Of a stretch of DNA of 10,376 nucleotides, positions 1 to 6,117 are shown piece after piece (the first letter of the stretch is position 1; every line of letters starts with the position of its first letter). The stretch is from Myxococcota bacterium. GTDB lineage: Bacteria; Myxococcota_A; UBA9160; PR03. The DNA lies in NCBI GenBank assembly GCA_030066475.1, contig JASJBO010000203.1, positions 1-10,376 on the forward strand. Direction: 5' to 3'. The notes under the pieces were generated by a model. That model did no database searches, was not told where the DNA came from, and saw only the letters and a list, made by a program, of their open reading frames with translations. Position numbers and translations under genes: made by a program.

Positions 1-146
1 GAGAGCTTCTCGATGCCGCGGTGGTTGTAGCCGAGCTCGATGTCGAGCCCGACGACCCGCTCGCCCTCCACGTGGAGCTTGAAGAACTCCGGCTCCTCCT
101 GGAGGGCGTGGTAGGGGCCGATCGGGACGATCGTGCGCGTGGCCAT
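1..146 (-). CDS. Group 4 [NiFe]-hydrogenase (or Ehr) large subunit, NuoD/HycE-like, N-terminus only
   Basis: The gene runs off the left edge; 48 residues are visible. They read VPIGPYHALQEEPEFF (residues 7-22) and then GYNHRGIEK (39-47). This is the start of the 49-kDa/large-subunit family, closer to group 4 hydrogenases (GPYHPALEEP..., GYNHRGIEK) than to respiratory complex I NuoD. In hydrogenases of this family the protein holds the NiFe site through two CxxC motifs. The first lies just past the visible end, so activity cannot be judged here. The ATG start is supported by a purine-rich GAGGGCGG a few bases upstream and lies 10 bases after the stop of the NuoC-like gene. It is the seventh gene of the operon. 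It could be a true hydrogenase or a hydrogenase-related (Ehr) subunit without nickel ligands. Confidence 0.85.
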   Translation of the reverse strand, partial: MATRTIVPIGPYHALQEEPEFFKLHVEGERVVGLDIELGYNHRGIEKL

Positions 147-156
147 GGCGCCGCCC

Positions 157-603
157 TCACCGCTGGTAGTCCCGGCGCAGCGGATGGCTCCCCTCCGGCC
201 AGTCCTCGGGCAGCAGCAGGTGGCGCAGGTCGGGGTGATTCCGGAAGCGGATGCCGAGCAGCTCCCACATCTCCCGCTCGATCCACTCGGCGGCGGGGCA
301 AAGATTGGCGATCGACTCGATCTCCGGCGCCTCGCGCGGGAGCCGGCTGCGGATCGAGACCACCAGTCCCAGCCGATCGAGCGCCCAGTGGTAGAGGATC
401 TCGAAGCCCGCGGGCGTGTCGATGCCGCTCGCGGTCTGGAAGCGCGCCGCCGGCTGCTGGCCGAGGAGCCGGGTCGCCGCCAGGACGTCCTCGGGCGCGA
501 CCTCGACGAAGACGCGCCGCTCGGAGCGGTGCTCGAAGGCGAGCGCGCGCTGGCCGAGCTCTTCGCGCAGGACCTCGATCGCCGCCTCGCGCGTCGCCGT
601 CAT
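157..603 (-). CDS. NuoC/HycE-N-like 30-kDa subunit of the hydrogenase complex
   Basis: A 148-aa protein of the complex I 30-kDa (NuoC) family, a peripheral-arm subunit that packs against the small and large subunits. The family signature fills the C-terminus: ERE.WELLGI at about 109-118, then HPDLRHLLLPEDW at 123-135 and PLRRDY at 141-146. FEILYHW at 67-73 matches the conserved central strand. It is short, being the bare domain, and is separate from the large subunit, unlike E. coli HycE where the two are fused. The ATG lies 4 bases after the stop of the small-subunit gene, so translation is probably coupled; the Shine-Dalgarno site is weak. Confidence 0.9.
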   Translation of the reverse strand: MTATREAAIEVLREELGQRALAFEHRSERRVFVEVAPEDVLAATRLLGQQPAARFQTASGIDTPAGFEILYHWALDRLGLVVSIRSRLPREAPEIESIANLCPAAEWIEREMWELLGIRFRNHPDLRHLLLPEDWPEGSHPLRRDYQR

Positions 604-607
604 CGCG

Positions 608-1030
608 TCATCCGGCTCGCAGCCGGCGCACCAGCTGCAGGATGGCCGAGATCATCGCCTCGGGCTTCGGCGGACAGCCCGGCACGTAGGCATCGATCGG
701 AATCGTCCGACCGATCGGCTCGACCCAGTTGTACGAATCGCGGAAGATCAGCCCCGAGGCCGGGCAGCCACCGATCCCCACCACCAGCACGGGCTTCGGG
801 GCCTGCTCGTAGAGCCGCCGCGCCCGCTCCGCGACCTTCTTGTTGAAGACGCCGGAGACGAGGATCAGGTCGGCCTGTCGGACGCTCGGAACCTGGACGA
901 TGCCGAAGCGCTCGAGGTCGTACTTCGGGGTCAGCGCGTCGAGGATCTCGATGTCGCAGTTGTTGCACGCGCTCCCCCCCATGTGGAACACGAAGAGCGA
1001 TCGGGACAGCAGGCGGTTCGCGAGACTCAC
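608..1030 (-). CDS. NuoB/HycG-like [NiFe]-hydrogenase small subunit (20-kDa family)
   Basis: A 140-aa protein of the NuoB/HycG family, which carries the [4Fe-4S] cluster nearest the active site. All four expected cysteines are present: C22 and C25 in GSACNNCDIEIL, C89 in GIGGCPASG, and C119 in VPGCPPKPEA. The CxxC spacing followed by DIEIL and LTPKYDLERFGI is hydrogenase-type; complex I NuoB has adjacent cysteines (CC). The start is GTG, chosen because GGGAGG sits 5 bases upstream and the protein then begins where the family does. It follows the NuoH-like gene by 12 bases. The C-terminal extension of E. coli HycG is absent. Confidence 0.92.
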   Translation of the reverse strand: MSLANRLLSRSLFVFHMGGSACNNCDIEILDALTPKYDLERFGIVQVPSVRQADLILVSGVFNKKVAERARRLYEQAPKPVLVVGIGGCPASGLIFRDSYNWVEPIGRTIPIDAYVPGCPPKPEAMISAILQLVRRLRAG

Positions 1031-1035
1031 ACGCG

Positions 1036-1041
1036 CCTCCC
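1036..1041 (-). promoter_or_regulatory. Ribosome binding site of the small-subunit gene
   Basis: GGGAGG, read on the minus strand, lies 5 bases before a GTG. It decides the GTG start of the NuoB/HycG-like gene and fills the short gap after the stop of the membrane-subunit gene. Confidence 0.75.
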
Positions 1042-1042
1042 G

Positions 1043-1954
1043 TCACCAGCCCAGCGCGGCCAGCGCCACCGCGCCGACGGCGGCCGCGGTCACGGGACCC
1101 CAGAAGAAGCCCAGCGCCTGATCGATGCGCACCCGCGGCGCGGTGTTGCGCACCAGGATCACGATCACCAGCAGCGGGACGTAGGCGAGCAGGGCGGCGA
1201 GCGGCCAGCCAGAGGCCGGCACCAGGAAGAGCGCGATCAGGAAGCACGGCACCAGGAACAGCATCATGGCGCGGGTGATCCGGTACAGGGCGAGCGGCGG
1301 CCCCGAGTACTCGATCAGGGCGCCGCCGGTGAGCTCCGTCTCGGCCTCGGGCAGGTCGAACGGCACCTGTCCGAGCATGGCCTGCATACACGGCACGGCG
1401 ACCGCCAGGGCGAGCAGCCCCGAGGGCACCGCCACCGCGGCCGGCGCCAGCACGATGTCGCCGAGGCGCAGGCTCCCCGCCGAGACGATCGGGACGCAGG
1501 CCGCCAGCACCAGGGGCAGCTCGTACGCCAGCATCATCTTGATCTCGCGGCTCCCCCCCAGCGACGCCAGCGGGTTGCGCGCGGCGAAGGCGCCGAGGGC
1601 GATCGACAGGGGCGGGAGGGTGAGCAGCGAGAGCACCACGATCAGGTCGCCGACGAAGGCCTCTTCGGGCGACAGCAGCGCGCGCCAGACGATCACCGAG
1701 GCCAGCGCCGCACCGGCCAGCCCCAGCAGCGGTGCCCCCAGGAACAGGGGAAGCGAGGCGCCCTCGGGAACGCAGGTCTCCTTGATCATCAGCTTGCCGA
1801 CGTCGTAGAGCGGCTGCAGGAAGGGCGGACCGACCCGCTTCTGGAGGCGGGCCGTGAGCTTGCGGTCGACCCAGCTCGCCACCAGCCCCGCCGCGGCGGC
1901 AAACAGCAGCCCCGGGAAGACGAGGACCTGGAGCAGGGCGCCGGCCGCGCTCAT
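1043..1954 (-). CDS. NuoH/HycD-like membrane subunit of the hydrogenase complex
   Basis: A 303-aa integral membrane protein of the complex I subunit 1 (NuoH)/HycD family, which anchors the peripheral arm and takes part in coupling redox chemistry to ion movement. About eight hydrophobic segments are readable. Family marks are WVDRKLTARLQKRVGPP near residue 28-44, QPLYDVGKLMIKE, and the cytoplasmic loop VPFDLPEAETELTGG followed by EYSG, which holds the conserved acidic residues near the quinone/E-channel region. Its ATG overlaps the stop of the upstream ferredoxin-like gene as ATGA, a sign of coupled translation. No NuoL/M/N-like antiporter gene precedes it, unlike hyc or hyf operons. Confidence 0.93.
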   Translation of the reverse strand: MSAAGALLQVLVFPGLLFAAAAGLVASWVDRKLTARLQKRVGPPFLQPLYDVGKLMIKETCVPEGASLPLFLGAPLLGLAGAALASVIVWRALLSPEEAFVGDLIVVLSLLTLPPLSIALGAFAARNPLASLGGSREIKMMLAYELPLVLAACVPIVSAGSLRLGDIVLAPAAVAVPSGLLALAVAVPCMQAMLGQVPFDLPEAETELTGGALIEYSGPPLALYRITRAMMLFLVPCFLIALFLVPASGWPLAALLAYVPLLVIVILVRNTAPRVRIDQALGFFWGPVTAAAVGAVALAALGW

Positions 1955-2457
1955 CGGGCGGCCCCCCCGGGTCCGGGCTCGCGCTTGTGCCAGCGGCGGG
2001 CCCGCGCCGCCAGATGCTCGTCGACGACGTGGACCGAGTCCTCGTCGGGCCCGACCTCGCGGTACGCCAGCCCGCCGCGCCGACAGCTCGCCACGCAGGG
2101 GGGCTCGTCGGCGCCGGTCGCGTCGAGGCAGGGGTCGCACGGGGTGTCGTAGAAGGGCAGCAGGTCGGGAAGGATGGTGCCGAAGGGACAGGCGTGGGCG
2201 CACGCCATGCAGCTCACGCAGCGCAGGTTGTGGCGCTCCAGCACCCCGTCGGCGCGCCGCTCGAGCGCGTCGAAGGCGCACGCCAGGATGCAGCTCGGCG
2301 CCTCGCAGCGACGGCACACCAGCAGGTAGGTCGCCCGCTCCCGCAGGCCTCGGATGCCGTGGTCCGCGGGCAGCGGGCGGTAGTGGTAGCGACAGTCGAC
2401 GATGCACTCGTCGCACCCGTGGCACGTCTCGAGGTCGATGACGAGTCGCCTAGCCAT
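1951..2457 (-). CDS. HycB-like electron-transfer protein with four [4Fe-4S] sites
   Basis: A 168-aa protein of the HycB/CooF/DmsB-type ferredoxin family, which passes electrons between a catalytic unit and a membrane hydrogenase. Sixteen cysteines form four groups: C12-C15-C18-C22, C48-C51-C56-C60, C80-C83-C86-C90 and C107-C110-C121-C125. The C-terminus is Arg/Gly/Pro-rich. Its ATG lies inside the end of the FAD-subunit gene (8-base overlap), and its stop overlaps the start of the membrane-subunit gene. Between a diaphorase pair and the NuoH/B/C/D-like module, the likely role is the wire joining the two; this is inferred from family and position. Confidence 0.92.
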   Translation of the reverse strand: MARRLVIDLETCHGCDECIVDCRYHYRPLPADHGIRGLRERATYLLVCRRCEAPSCILACAFDALERRADGVLERHNLRCVSCMACAHACPFGTILPDLLPFYDTPCDPCLDATGADEPPCVASCRRGGLAYREVGPDEDSVHVVDEHLAARARRWHKREPGPGGAAR

Positions 2458-3289
2458 GCGCCACCAGGTCCCAGGCGCGCGGCAGTGCGGCCAGGTCCGC
2501 GTAGCGGAACACCGGCCCGTCCCGGCACACGTAGTAGGGCCCCACGCGGCAGTGACCGCACAGGCCCACGCCGCAGCTCATGTTCCGCTCGACGGACAGG
2601 AACACGTGCTCCGCGGCGTATCCCTCTTCGAGCAGCTTCCCGGTCGCGAAGCGCATCATGGCCGGCGGACCGCACATGACCGCGATGCGCTGCGACGGGT
2701 CGCCGTGGAAGCACTTCTCGTCGAGGATCTCGGTCACCATGCCGACCCGTCCGTGCCAGTCGTCGTCGCCCTCGTCGACCGTCACCAGCACGTCCACGAG
2801 GTCGTCGCTGCCCCAGCTCCGGGCGCAGGCCTCGCGATACACGACGTCCTCGGGCGTGCGCGCGCCGTAGCGGAACAGGATGCGTCCGTAGCGGTCGGGC
2901 TGCTCGAGCAGGGCGAAGAGCAGCGCCCGCAGCGGCCCGACCCCGCAGCCGCCGCCGATCACCACGACGTCGCGGTCCCGGAACGCGTCGAGGGGGTAGG
3001 GACGACCCAGCGGCCCGCGCAGGCCCACGCGCGCTCCGGGCTCGAGCTCGTGGAGCGCCTCGGTGACCCGACCCACGCGCACGATGGTGATCTCCATGCG
3101 GTCCGCGATCGACGGCGACGACGAGGGCGTGAAGGGCGCCTCCCCGATGCCGGGCACCGTGAGCTGCACGAACTGACCCGCCTCGAACGGAATCGGCTCC
3201 GCCGGGCGAATCGAGAACGTCTTGATCGTGGGCGTCTCGTCGACGATGCCCTCGATCTCAGCCGGAATCGGCATGTAGGGACTGCGCAT
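2450..3289 (-). CDS. Sulfhydrogenase gamma-like FAD/NAD(P)-binding [2Fe-2S] reductase
   Basis: A 279-aa protein of the ferredoxin-NADP reductase superfamily, closest in layout to HydG/HyhG gamma subunits of group 3b hydrogenases and to PyrK. The order is an FAD-binding barrel (about 10-100, with APFTPSSSP at 51-59 in the flavin-binding position), a nucleotide-binding fold with GGGCGVGPLRALL (112-124) and MCGPPAMM (205-212), then a C-terminal [2Fe-2S] motif C239, C244, C247, C255. It should oxidise or reduce NAD(P)H; which nucleotide cannot be read. I chose the ATG at 3289 because AGAGGG precedes it; an in-frame ATG 15 bases later (3274) has no such site. It overlaps the upstream gene by 32 bases. 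Confidence 0.92.
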   Translation of the reverse strand: MRSPYMPIPAEIEGIVDETPTIKTFSIRPAEPIPFEAGQFVQLTVPGIGEAPFTPSSSPSIADRMEITIVRVGRVTEALHELEPGARVGLRGPLGRPYPLDAFRDRDVVVIGGGCGVGPLRALLFALLEQPDRYGRILFRYGARTPEDVVYREACARSWGSDDLVDVLVTVDEGDDDWHGRVGMVTEILDEKCFHGDPSQRIAVMCGPPAMMRFATGKLLEEGYAAEHVFLSVERNMSCGVGLCGHCRVGPYYVCRDGPVFRYADLAALPRAWDLVAHG

Positions 3290-4319
3290 CGTCCACCGCC
3301 CTCTTGAGCACTTCCCGGATGTCGATCCTGCCGATGCACGCCTCGGTGCAGCGGCCGCAGCCGTCGCAGGCGTAGAAGCCGAGCGTGTCCGGGGCGAAGT
3401 CGAACTTCTTGTCGAAGCGGTGCCGCAGCCGCTCCGCGCGTCGGGCGCGCGGGTTGGCGCCACCCGCCAAGCGCACGAAGTTCTCGAACAGGCACGAGTC
3501 CCACTGCTTGACGCGCGCCGGACAGGACGCCTTGCAGAAGCCGTCGGCGAGCAGGAAGCAGTGACAGGTGCAGCAGATGAAGTTGCAGGCGCCGCACTCG
3601 ACGCAGTCCGCGGCGAAGTCGTCCCAGAGCGGGCGCCCGAACGACTCCCGCACGGCCTGCTGGAGATCGAGGCCGGGCTCGAGCCCACGGCGAGCCGCCT
3701 GCGCCGTCACCCGCTCCCGCATCGCGGCGCGCCGGGCCTCCCGCTCCTCGAGCAGCGCCGGCGGGACGGGCTCCGGCTGGGGGACGGCCGCGCGCAGCGC
3801 GGCCTCGCCCCGCTCGCTGCCGGTCTCGACGATGGTGCCCTGGGAGGTCGCGGACAGGTTCAGGTCGAAGCCGCGCGCGGGATGCGGCTGCTCGCCGACC
3901 ACGGTGCAGAAGCACACCTCGCGGCAGTCGGAGCAGTCGCTGGAGACCAGCAGGGTCTGACGACGCGCCTCGGTGTAGGACGGATCGGAGGGCTGCGCAT
4001 CGCCGAGCACCCGGTCGTGGAAGCGCAGCGCCGAGAGATCGCAGTTCTTGACGCCGATCACCACGCGGGGGGGCAGCGGCTCCAGCGCACCTTCCCCGTC
4101 GAGCCGCCCCAGGTCCTCGCGCGCTCGGAAGAAGAGCGCCTTCAGCGGCTCGACGGGCCGGTAGCCACCCAGCGCGTGGCGGCTCTCGTCCCAGCCGTCC
4201 GCGCGGGAGAGGTGCAGCTGCCCGTCGGCGCCGCGCTCCGGCGCGTACACCACGCGGTCGCGGCCCAGTGCCTGGAACAGCTGGACGAGGTCGCTCTCGT
4301 GGCGGAGCCAATGGAGCAT
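3258..4319 (-). CDS. Sulfhydrogenase beta-like Fe-S protein (HydB/HyhB family)
   Basis: A 353-aa protein matching the beta subunit of group 3b (sulf)hydrogenases, which carries electrons from the flavin subunit. The N-terminal part has GVKNCDLSAL (89-98), comparable to GVRPCDLKAL in the family, and a four-cysteine group C129, C132, C136, C138. Two ferredoxin motifs follow: C239-C242-C245-C249 and C318-C321-C324-C328, the second in a textbook CxxCxxCxxxC. Extra cysteines sit just after the first motif (C250, C252, C254). It is the first gene of the operon. Its ATG has a strong GAGGGAGG site and lies about 42 bases from the predicted sigma-54 start site. Confidence 0.92.
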   Translation of the reverse strand: MLHWLRHESDLVQLFQALGRDRVVYAPERGADGQLHLSRADGWDESRHALGGYRPVEPLKALFFRAREDLGRLDGEGALEPLPPRVVIGVKNCDLSALRFHDRVLGDAQPSDPSYTEARRQTLLVSSDCSDCREVCFCTVVGEQPHPARGFDLNLSATSQGTIVETGSERGEAALRAAVPQPEPVPPALLEEREARRAAMRERVTAQAARRGLEPGLDLQQAVRESFGRPLWDDFAADCVECGACNFICCTCHCFLLADGFCKASCPARVKQWDSCLFENFVRLAGGANPRARRAERLRHRFDKKFDFAPDTLGFYACDGCGRCTEACIGRIDIREVLKRAVDDAQSLHADSG

Positions 4320-4371
4320 CCGCTCCCTCCCTCACGCGACGCCCACCCGAAGCCTCGCCGCAACGGGTCGG

Positions 4372-4387
4372 AGCAAGCCTCGTGCCG
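4372..4387 (-). promoter_or_regulatory. Sigma-54 (RpoN) -24/-12 promoter of the hydrogenase operon
   Basis: Read on the minus strand the site is cGGCACGaggcTTGCT. The known consensus is TGGCACG-N4-TTGC(A/T), so only the first T differs, and the GG-N10-GC core is exact. Transcription should start near 4361, leaving a leader of about 42 bases with a strong ribosome binding site before the HydB-like gene. Sigma-54 control is known for the E. coli formate hydrogenlyase operon, which fits the gene content. It implies an enhancer-binding activator, not seen in the window. Confidence 0.7.
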
Positions 4388-4424
4388 AGCCCCGAGGCCC
4401 GCGGCCCGACGGACCGCGTACCAA

Positions 4425-4449
4425 CGGCGTGGCAGAATGCATCACGCCG
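4425..4449. promoter_or_regulatory. Candidate activator-binding dyad upstream of the sigma-54 site
   Basis: CGGCGTG, an 11-base spacer and CACGCCG form a perfect 7-bp inverted repeat. Its centre (4437) is about 76 bases upstream of the predicted start of the hydrogenase operon, a distance at which sigma-54 enhancer-binding proteins can bind. The spacer contains the palindrome ATGCAT. It could equally serve the divergent M48 gene or be chance in GC-rich DNA. Confidence 0.35.
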
Positions 4450-4558
4450 GCCCTGACTGTGGCGTATTGCCCCGGCCCTGCAGTCGGACTCCCGACCGAG
4501 CTCCCGCCCCGGATCCGCGATCATCTCACCCTATTCGAAACGGGGGAGTGGGAGTCGA

Positions 4559-5623
4559 ATGCGCCGGACCGATCACCGAAGCGCCCGGTGCGCCCTGCTG
4601 CTGGCGGCCGTCGGGCTCGGCGTCGCGGGCTGCGCCACGCGCCTCGAGCGTCCGGCGCTGGAGCCGGCGGACGTGACGGCCGAGCGCCGCGAGCACCACC
4701 GGCTCGCGTTCTCGCTGCTGTTGCAGCGGCAGACGCGCGTGTGGAACGTGGCCTTCCGGCTGCGCGCCGCGGGCGCGGAGCTGTGCGGCGACCAGGTGCG
4801 CTACGCGTTCGGCTTCCTCGCGCTCGACCGCGAGGTCTTCCCGCCCGACTACCGGGCGGTGGCCGACGAGCTGGGCCTGGGACACGGGGTGCGGGTCTGG
4901 AGCGTGAGCCCGGTGGCGTCGCCGGACGCCGAGCCGCTGCGGCGCGGCGACCGCATCGTGCGCGCGGGCGGAAGCGCCGTCCCGGACCTGCGGTCGTTCC
5001 TGCGCGCGCTCGAGGCGCCGACCGTCAGCGGCCGGCTCGCGCTCGAGCTGATCCGCGAGCCCGACCACGCGCTCGAGCTGTCGATCCAGGGCGTCCGCGC
5101 CTGCAGCCACCGCGCGCTCGTCGTCCGGGACGCCTCGATCAACGCCGCCGCCGACGGCCGGAACGTCTTCCTCACCACCGGCATGCTGCGCTTCGTCGAG
5201 TCCGACGACGAGCTGGCGCTGGTGATCGGCCACGAGATGGCCCACAACGCACTCGATCACCTGCGCCAGCTCCAGGCCCAGCGCTACGCCGGGCTGCTCA
5301 TCGACATCCTCGCCGCCGTCCTCGGCGACGTGGACACGGGCGGGGCGTTCACGGAGCTGGCCGGGGTGGTCTTCTCCGAGCAGTTCGAGGCCGACGCCGA
5401 CCACCTGGGCCTGTATCTCGCCGCGCGCGCCGGCTACGACATCCGGCTGGCGCCCGACTTCTGGCGCCGCATGGCCGTCGAGCATCCGGGCAGCATTCGG
5501 GACGGCATGCTCGCGACCCACCCGAGCACGCCCGAGCGGGCGGTCGCCCTCGAGCGCAGCATCGAGGAGATCGAGCGCAAGCGCGCCGAGGGAGTGCCGC
5601 TGACTCCGGAGTTCCGCCGCTGA
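4559..5623 (+). CDS. Lipoprotein M48-family metalloprotease with PDZ domain
   Basis: A 354-aa zinc protease. The N-terminus has basic residues, a hydrophobic stretch (12-24) and a lipobox VAGC with C25 as the lipidated cysteine, so the protein should be anchored to a membrane facing the periplasm. A PDZ domain (about 110-180) contains LRRGDRIVRAGGSAV. The M48 catalytic part has HEMAH (225-229) and FEADADHLG, in which E277 should be the third zinc ligand; HPSTPER (321-327) is the usual late M48 motif. A role in envelope protein quality control, as for BepA/LoiP-type proteins, is inferred from the family. GGGGGAGTGGGAG precedes the ATG. It diverges from the hydrogenase operon across a 239-base spacer. 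Confidence 0.9.
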   Translation: MRRTDHRSARCALLLAAVGLGVAGCATRLERPALEPADVTAERREHHRLAFSLLLQRQTRVWNVAFRLRAAGAELCGDQVRYAFGFLALDREVFPPDYRAVADELGLGHGVRVWSVSPVASPDAEPLRRGDRIVRAGGSAVPDLRSFLRALEAPTVSGRLALELIREPDHALELSIQGVRACSHRALVVRDASINAAADGRNVFLTTGMLRFVESDDELALVIGHEMAHNALDHLRQLQAQRYAGLLIDILAAVLGDVDTGGAFTELAGVVFSEQFEADADHLGLYLAARAGYDIRLAPDFWRRMAVEHPGSIRDGMLATHPSTPERAVALERSIEEIERKRAEGVPLTPEFRR

Positions 5624-5629
5624 GGCAGC

Positions 5630-5650
5630 CGCCGGCGGGAGTCGCCGGCG
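5630..5650 (+). terminator. GC-rich hairpin after the M48 gene
   Basis: CGCCGGCG, loop GGAGT, CGCCGGCG: a perfect 8-bp stem starting 6 bases after the stop codon. There is no T-run, so if it ends transcription it is not a classical intrinsic terminator; it may instead stabilise the 3' end of the mRNA. Confidence 0.4.
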
Positions 5651-5665
5651 CAGCACCGAGGGACG

Positions 5666-5847
5666 ATGACCGAGCCTTCCTGCCAACGCGCCGCTATGCC
5701 GCCAGCGAGATGCTCTGGGGCGCGGAGCCGAACCGATTCGTCGCGATCTCGAGGCCCCGACCCGGGCCGAGCTCGAGAAGGCGATCGAGGGCCACGTGAT
5801 CGCCCGGGCCGAGCTGATCGGGACGTATCGGAAGACGGGACCCTGAC
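5666..5847 (+). pseudogene. Small broken gene with two apparent frame changes
   Basis: An ATG at 5666 has GAGGGA just upstream and begins MTEP. Coding-like sequence then moves to a second frame from about 5677 (FLPTRRYAASEMLWGAEP, then NRFVAI) and to a third from about 5750 (LEAPTRAELEKAIEG, then HVIARAELIGTYRKTGP and a TGA at 5845-5847). In each stretch the favoured frame has codons ending almost always in G or C while the alternatives do not. Both shifts have the same sense, as if one base had been lost each time. Joined, they would give a protein of about 60 residues with a charged helical C-terminus. I do not recognise its family. Sequencing error is the main alternative to true decay. 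Confidence 0.5.
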
Positions 5848-5872
5848 GCCGAAGCGCGTCGCGCAACCCGGA

Positions 5873-6106
5873 TCAGCGGCCCTCGTCGCGGAAGAAGTCG
5901 AGCCGCCACGCGCCGCTCGCGAGATCCTGTCGCAGGACGTACTCGGACCCGTCGCGCAGGCGCACCCGGAAGTAGCGATGGCCCTCGCCGGGCCACCAGT
6001 CGAGCACGACCTCGACCTCCTGGAAAGGCTCCCCGGGCAGGCCGAAGCGCACCGGCACCGAGCCGCGTTGCGGGTCGGGTCGCGACTCGACGACGAGCTC
6101 GCTCAT
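5873..6106 (-). CDS. Hypothetical 77-aa protein
   Basis: A small soluble protein without cysteines or membrane segments, rich in aromatic and charged residues. The pattern VVLDWWPGEGHRYFRVRL (about 33-50) followed by YVLRQDLASGAWRL (56-69) suggests a compact beta-sheet fold and faintly recalls DUF6504-type small proteins, a weak resemblance from memory. The reading frame stays open upstream, so the start rests on position: the ATG lies 11 bases after the stop of the 132-aa gene, consistent with an operon, but has no clear ribosome binding site. It converges on the broken gene to its left. Confidence 0.65.
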   Translation of the reverse strand: MSELVVESRPDPQRGSVPVRFGLPGEPFQEVEVVLDWWPGEGHRYFRVRLRDGSEYVLRQDLASGAWRLDFFRDEGR

Positions 6107-6117
6107 GGCCCGACGGG

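Noticed and set aside
416..2152. A very long plus-strand open frame across the hydrogenase genes.
   Set aside because: It is an antisense shadow: the minus-strand genes carry clear family motifs and GC3 bias, while this frame has low-complexity Arg/Gly/Gln/His-rich sequence.
608..4319. Reading the operon as part of respiratory complex I (nuo).
   Set aside because: The small subunit has the hydrogenase CxxC arrangement (CNNCDIE) in place of adjacent cysteines, the large subunit start is group 4-like, and HydB/HydG/HycB-like partners are not complex I subunits.
4459..4473. TGGCGTATTGCC in the divergent spacer, resembling a sigma-54 promoter toward the M48 gene.
   Set aside because: The TGGC and TTGC blocks are only 3 bases apart, far too close for a -24/-12 element.
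4526..5866. A long minus-strand open frame opposite the M48 protease.
   Set aside because: The plus strand encodes an intact lipobox, PDZ and HEMAH protein; the antisense frame has no recognisable motif and typical shadow composition.
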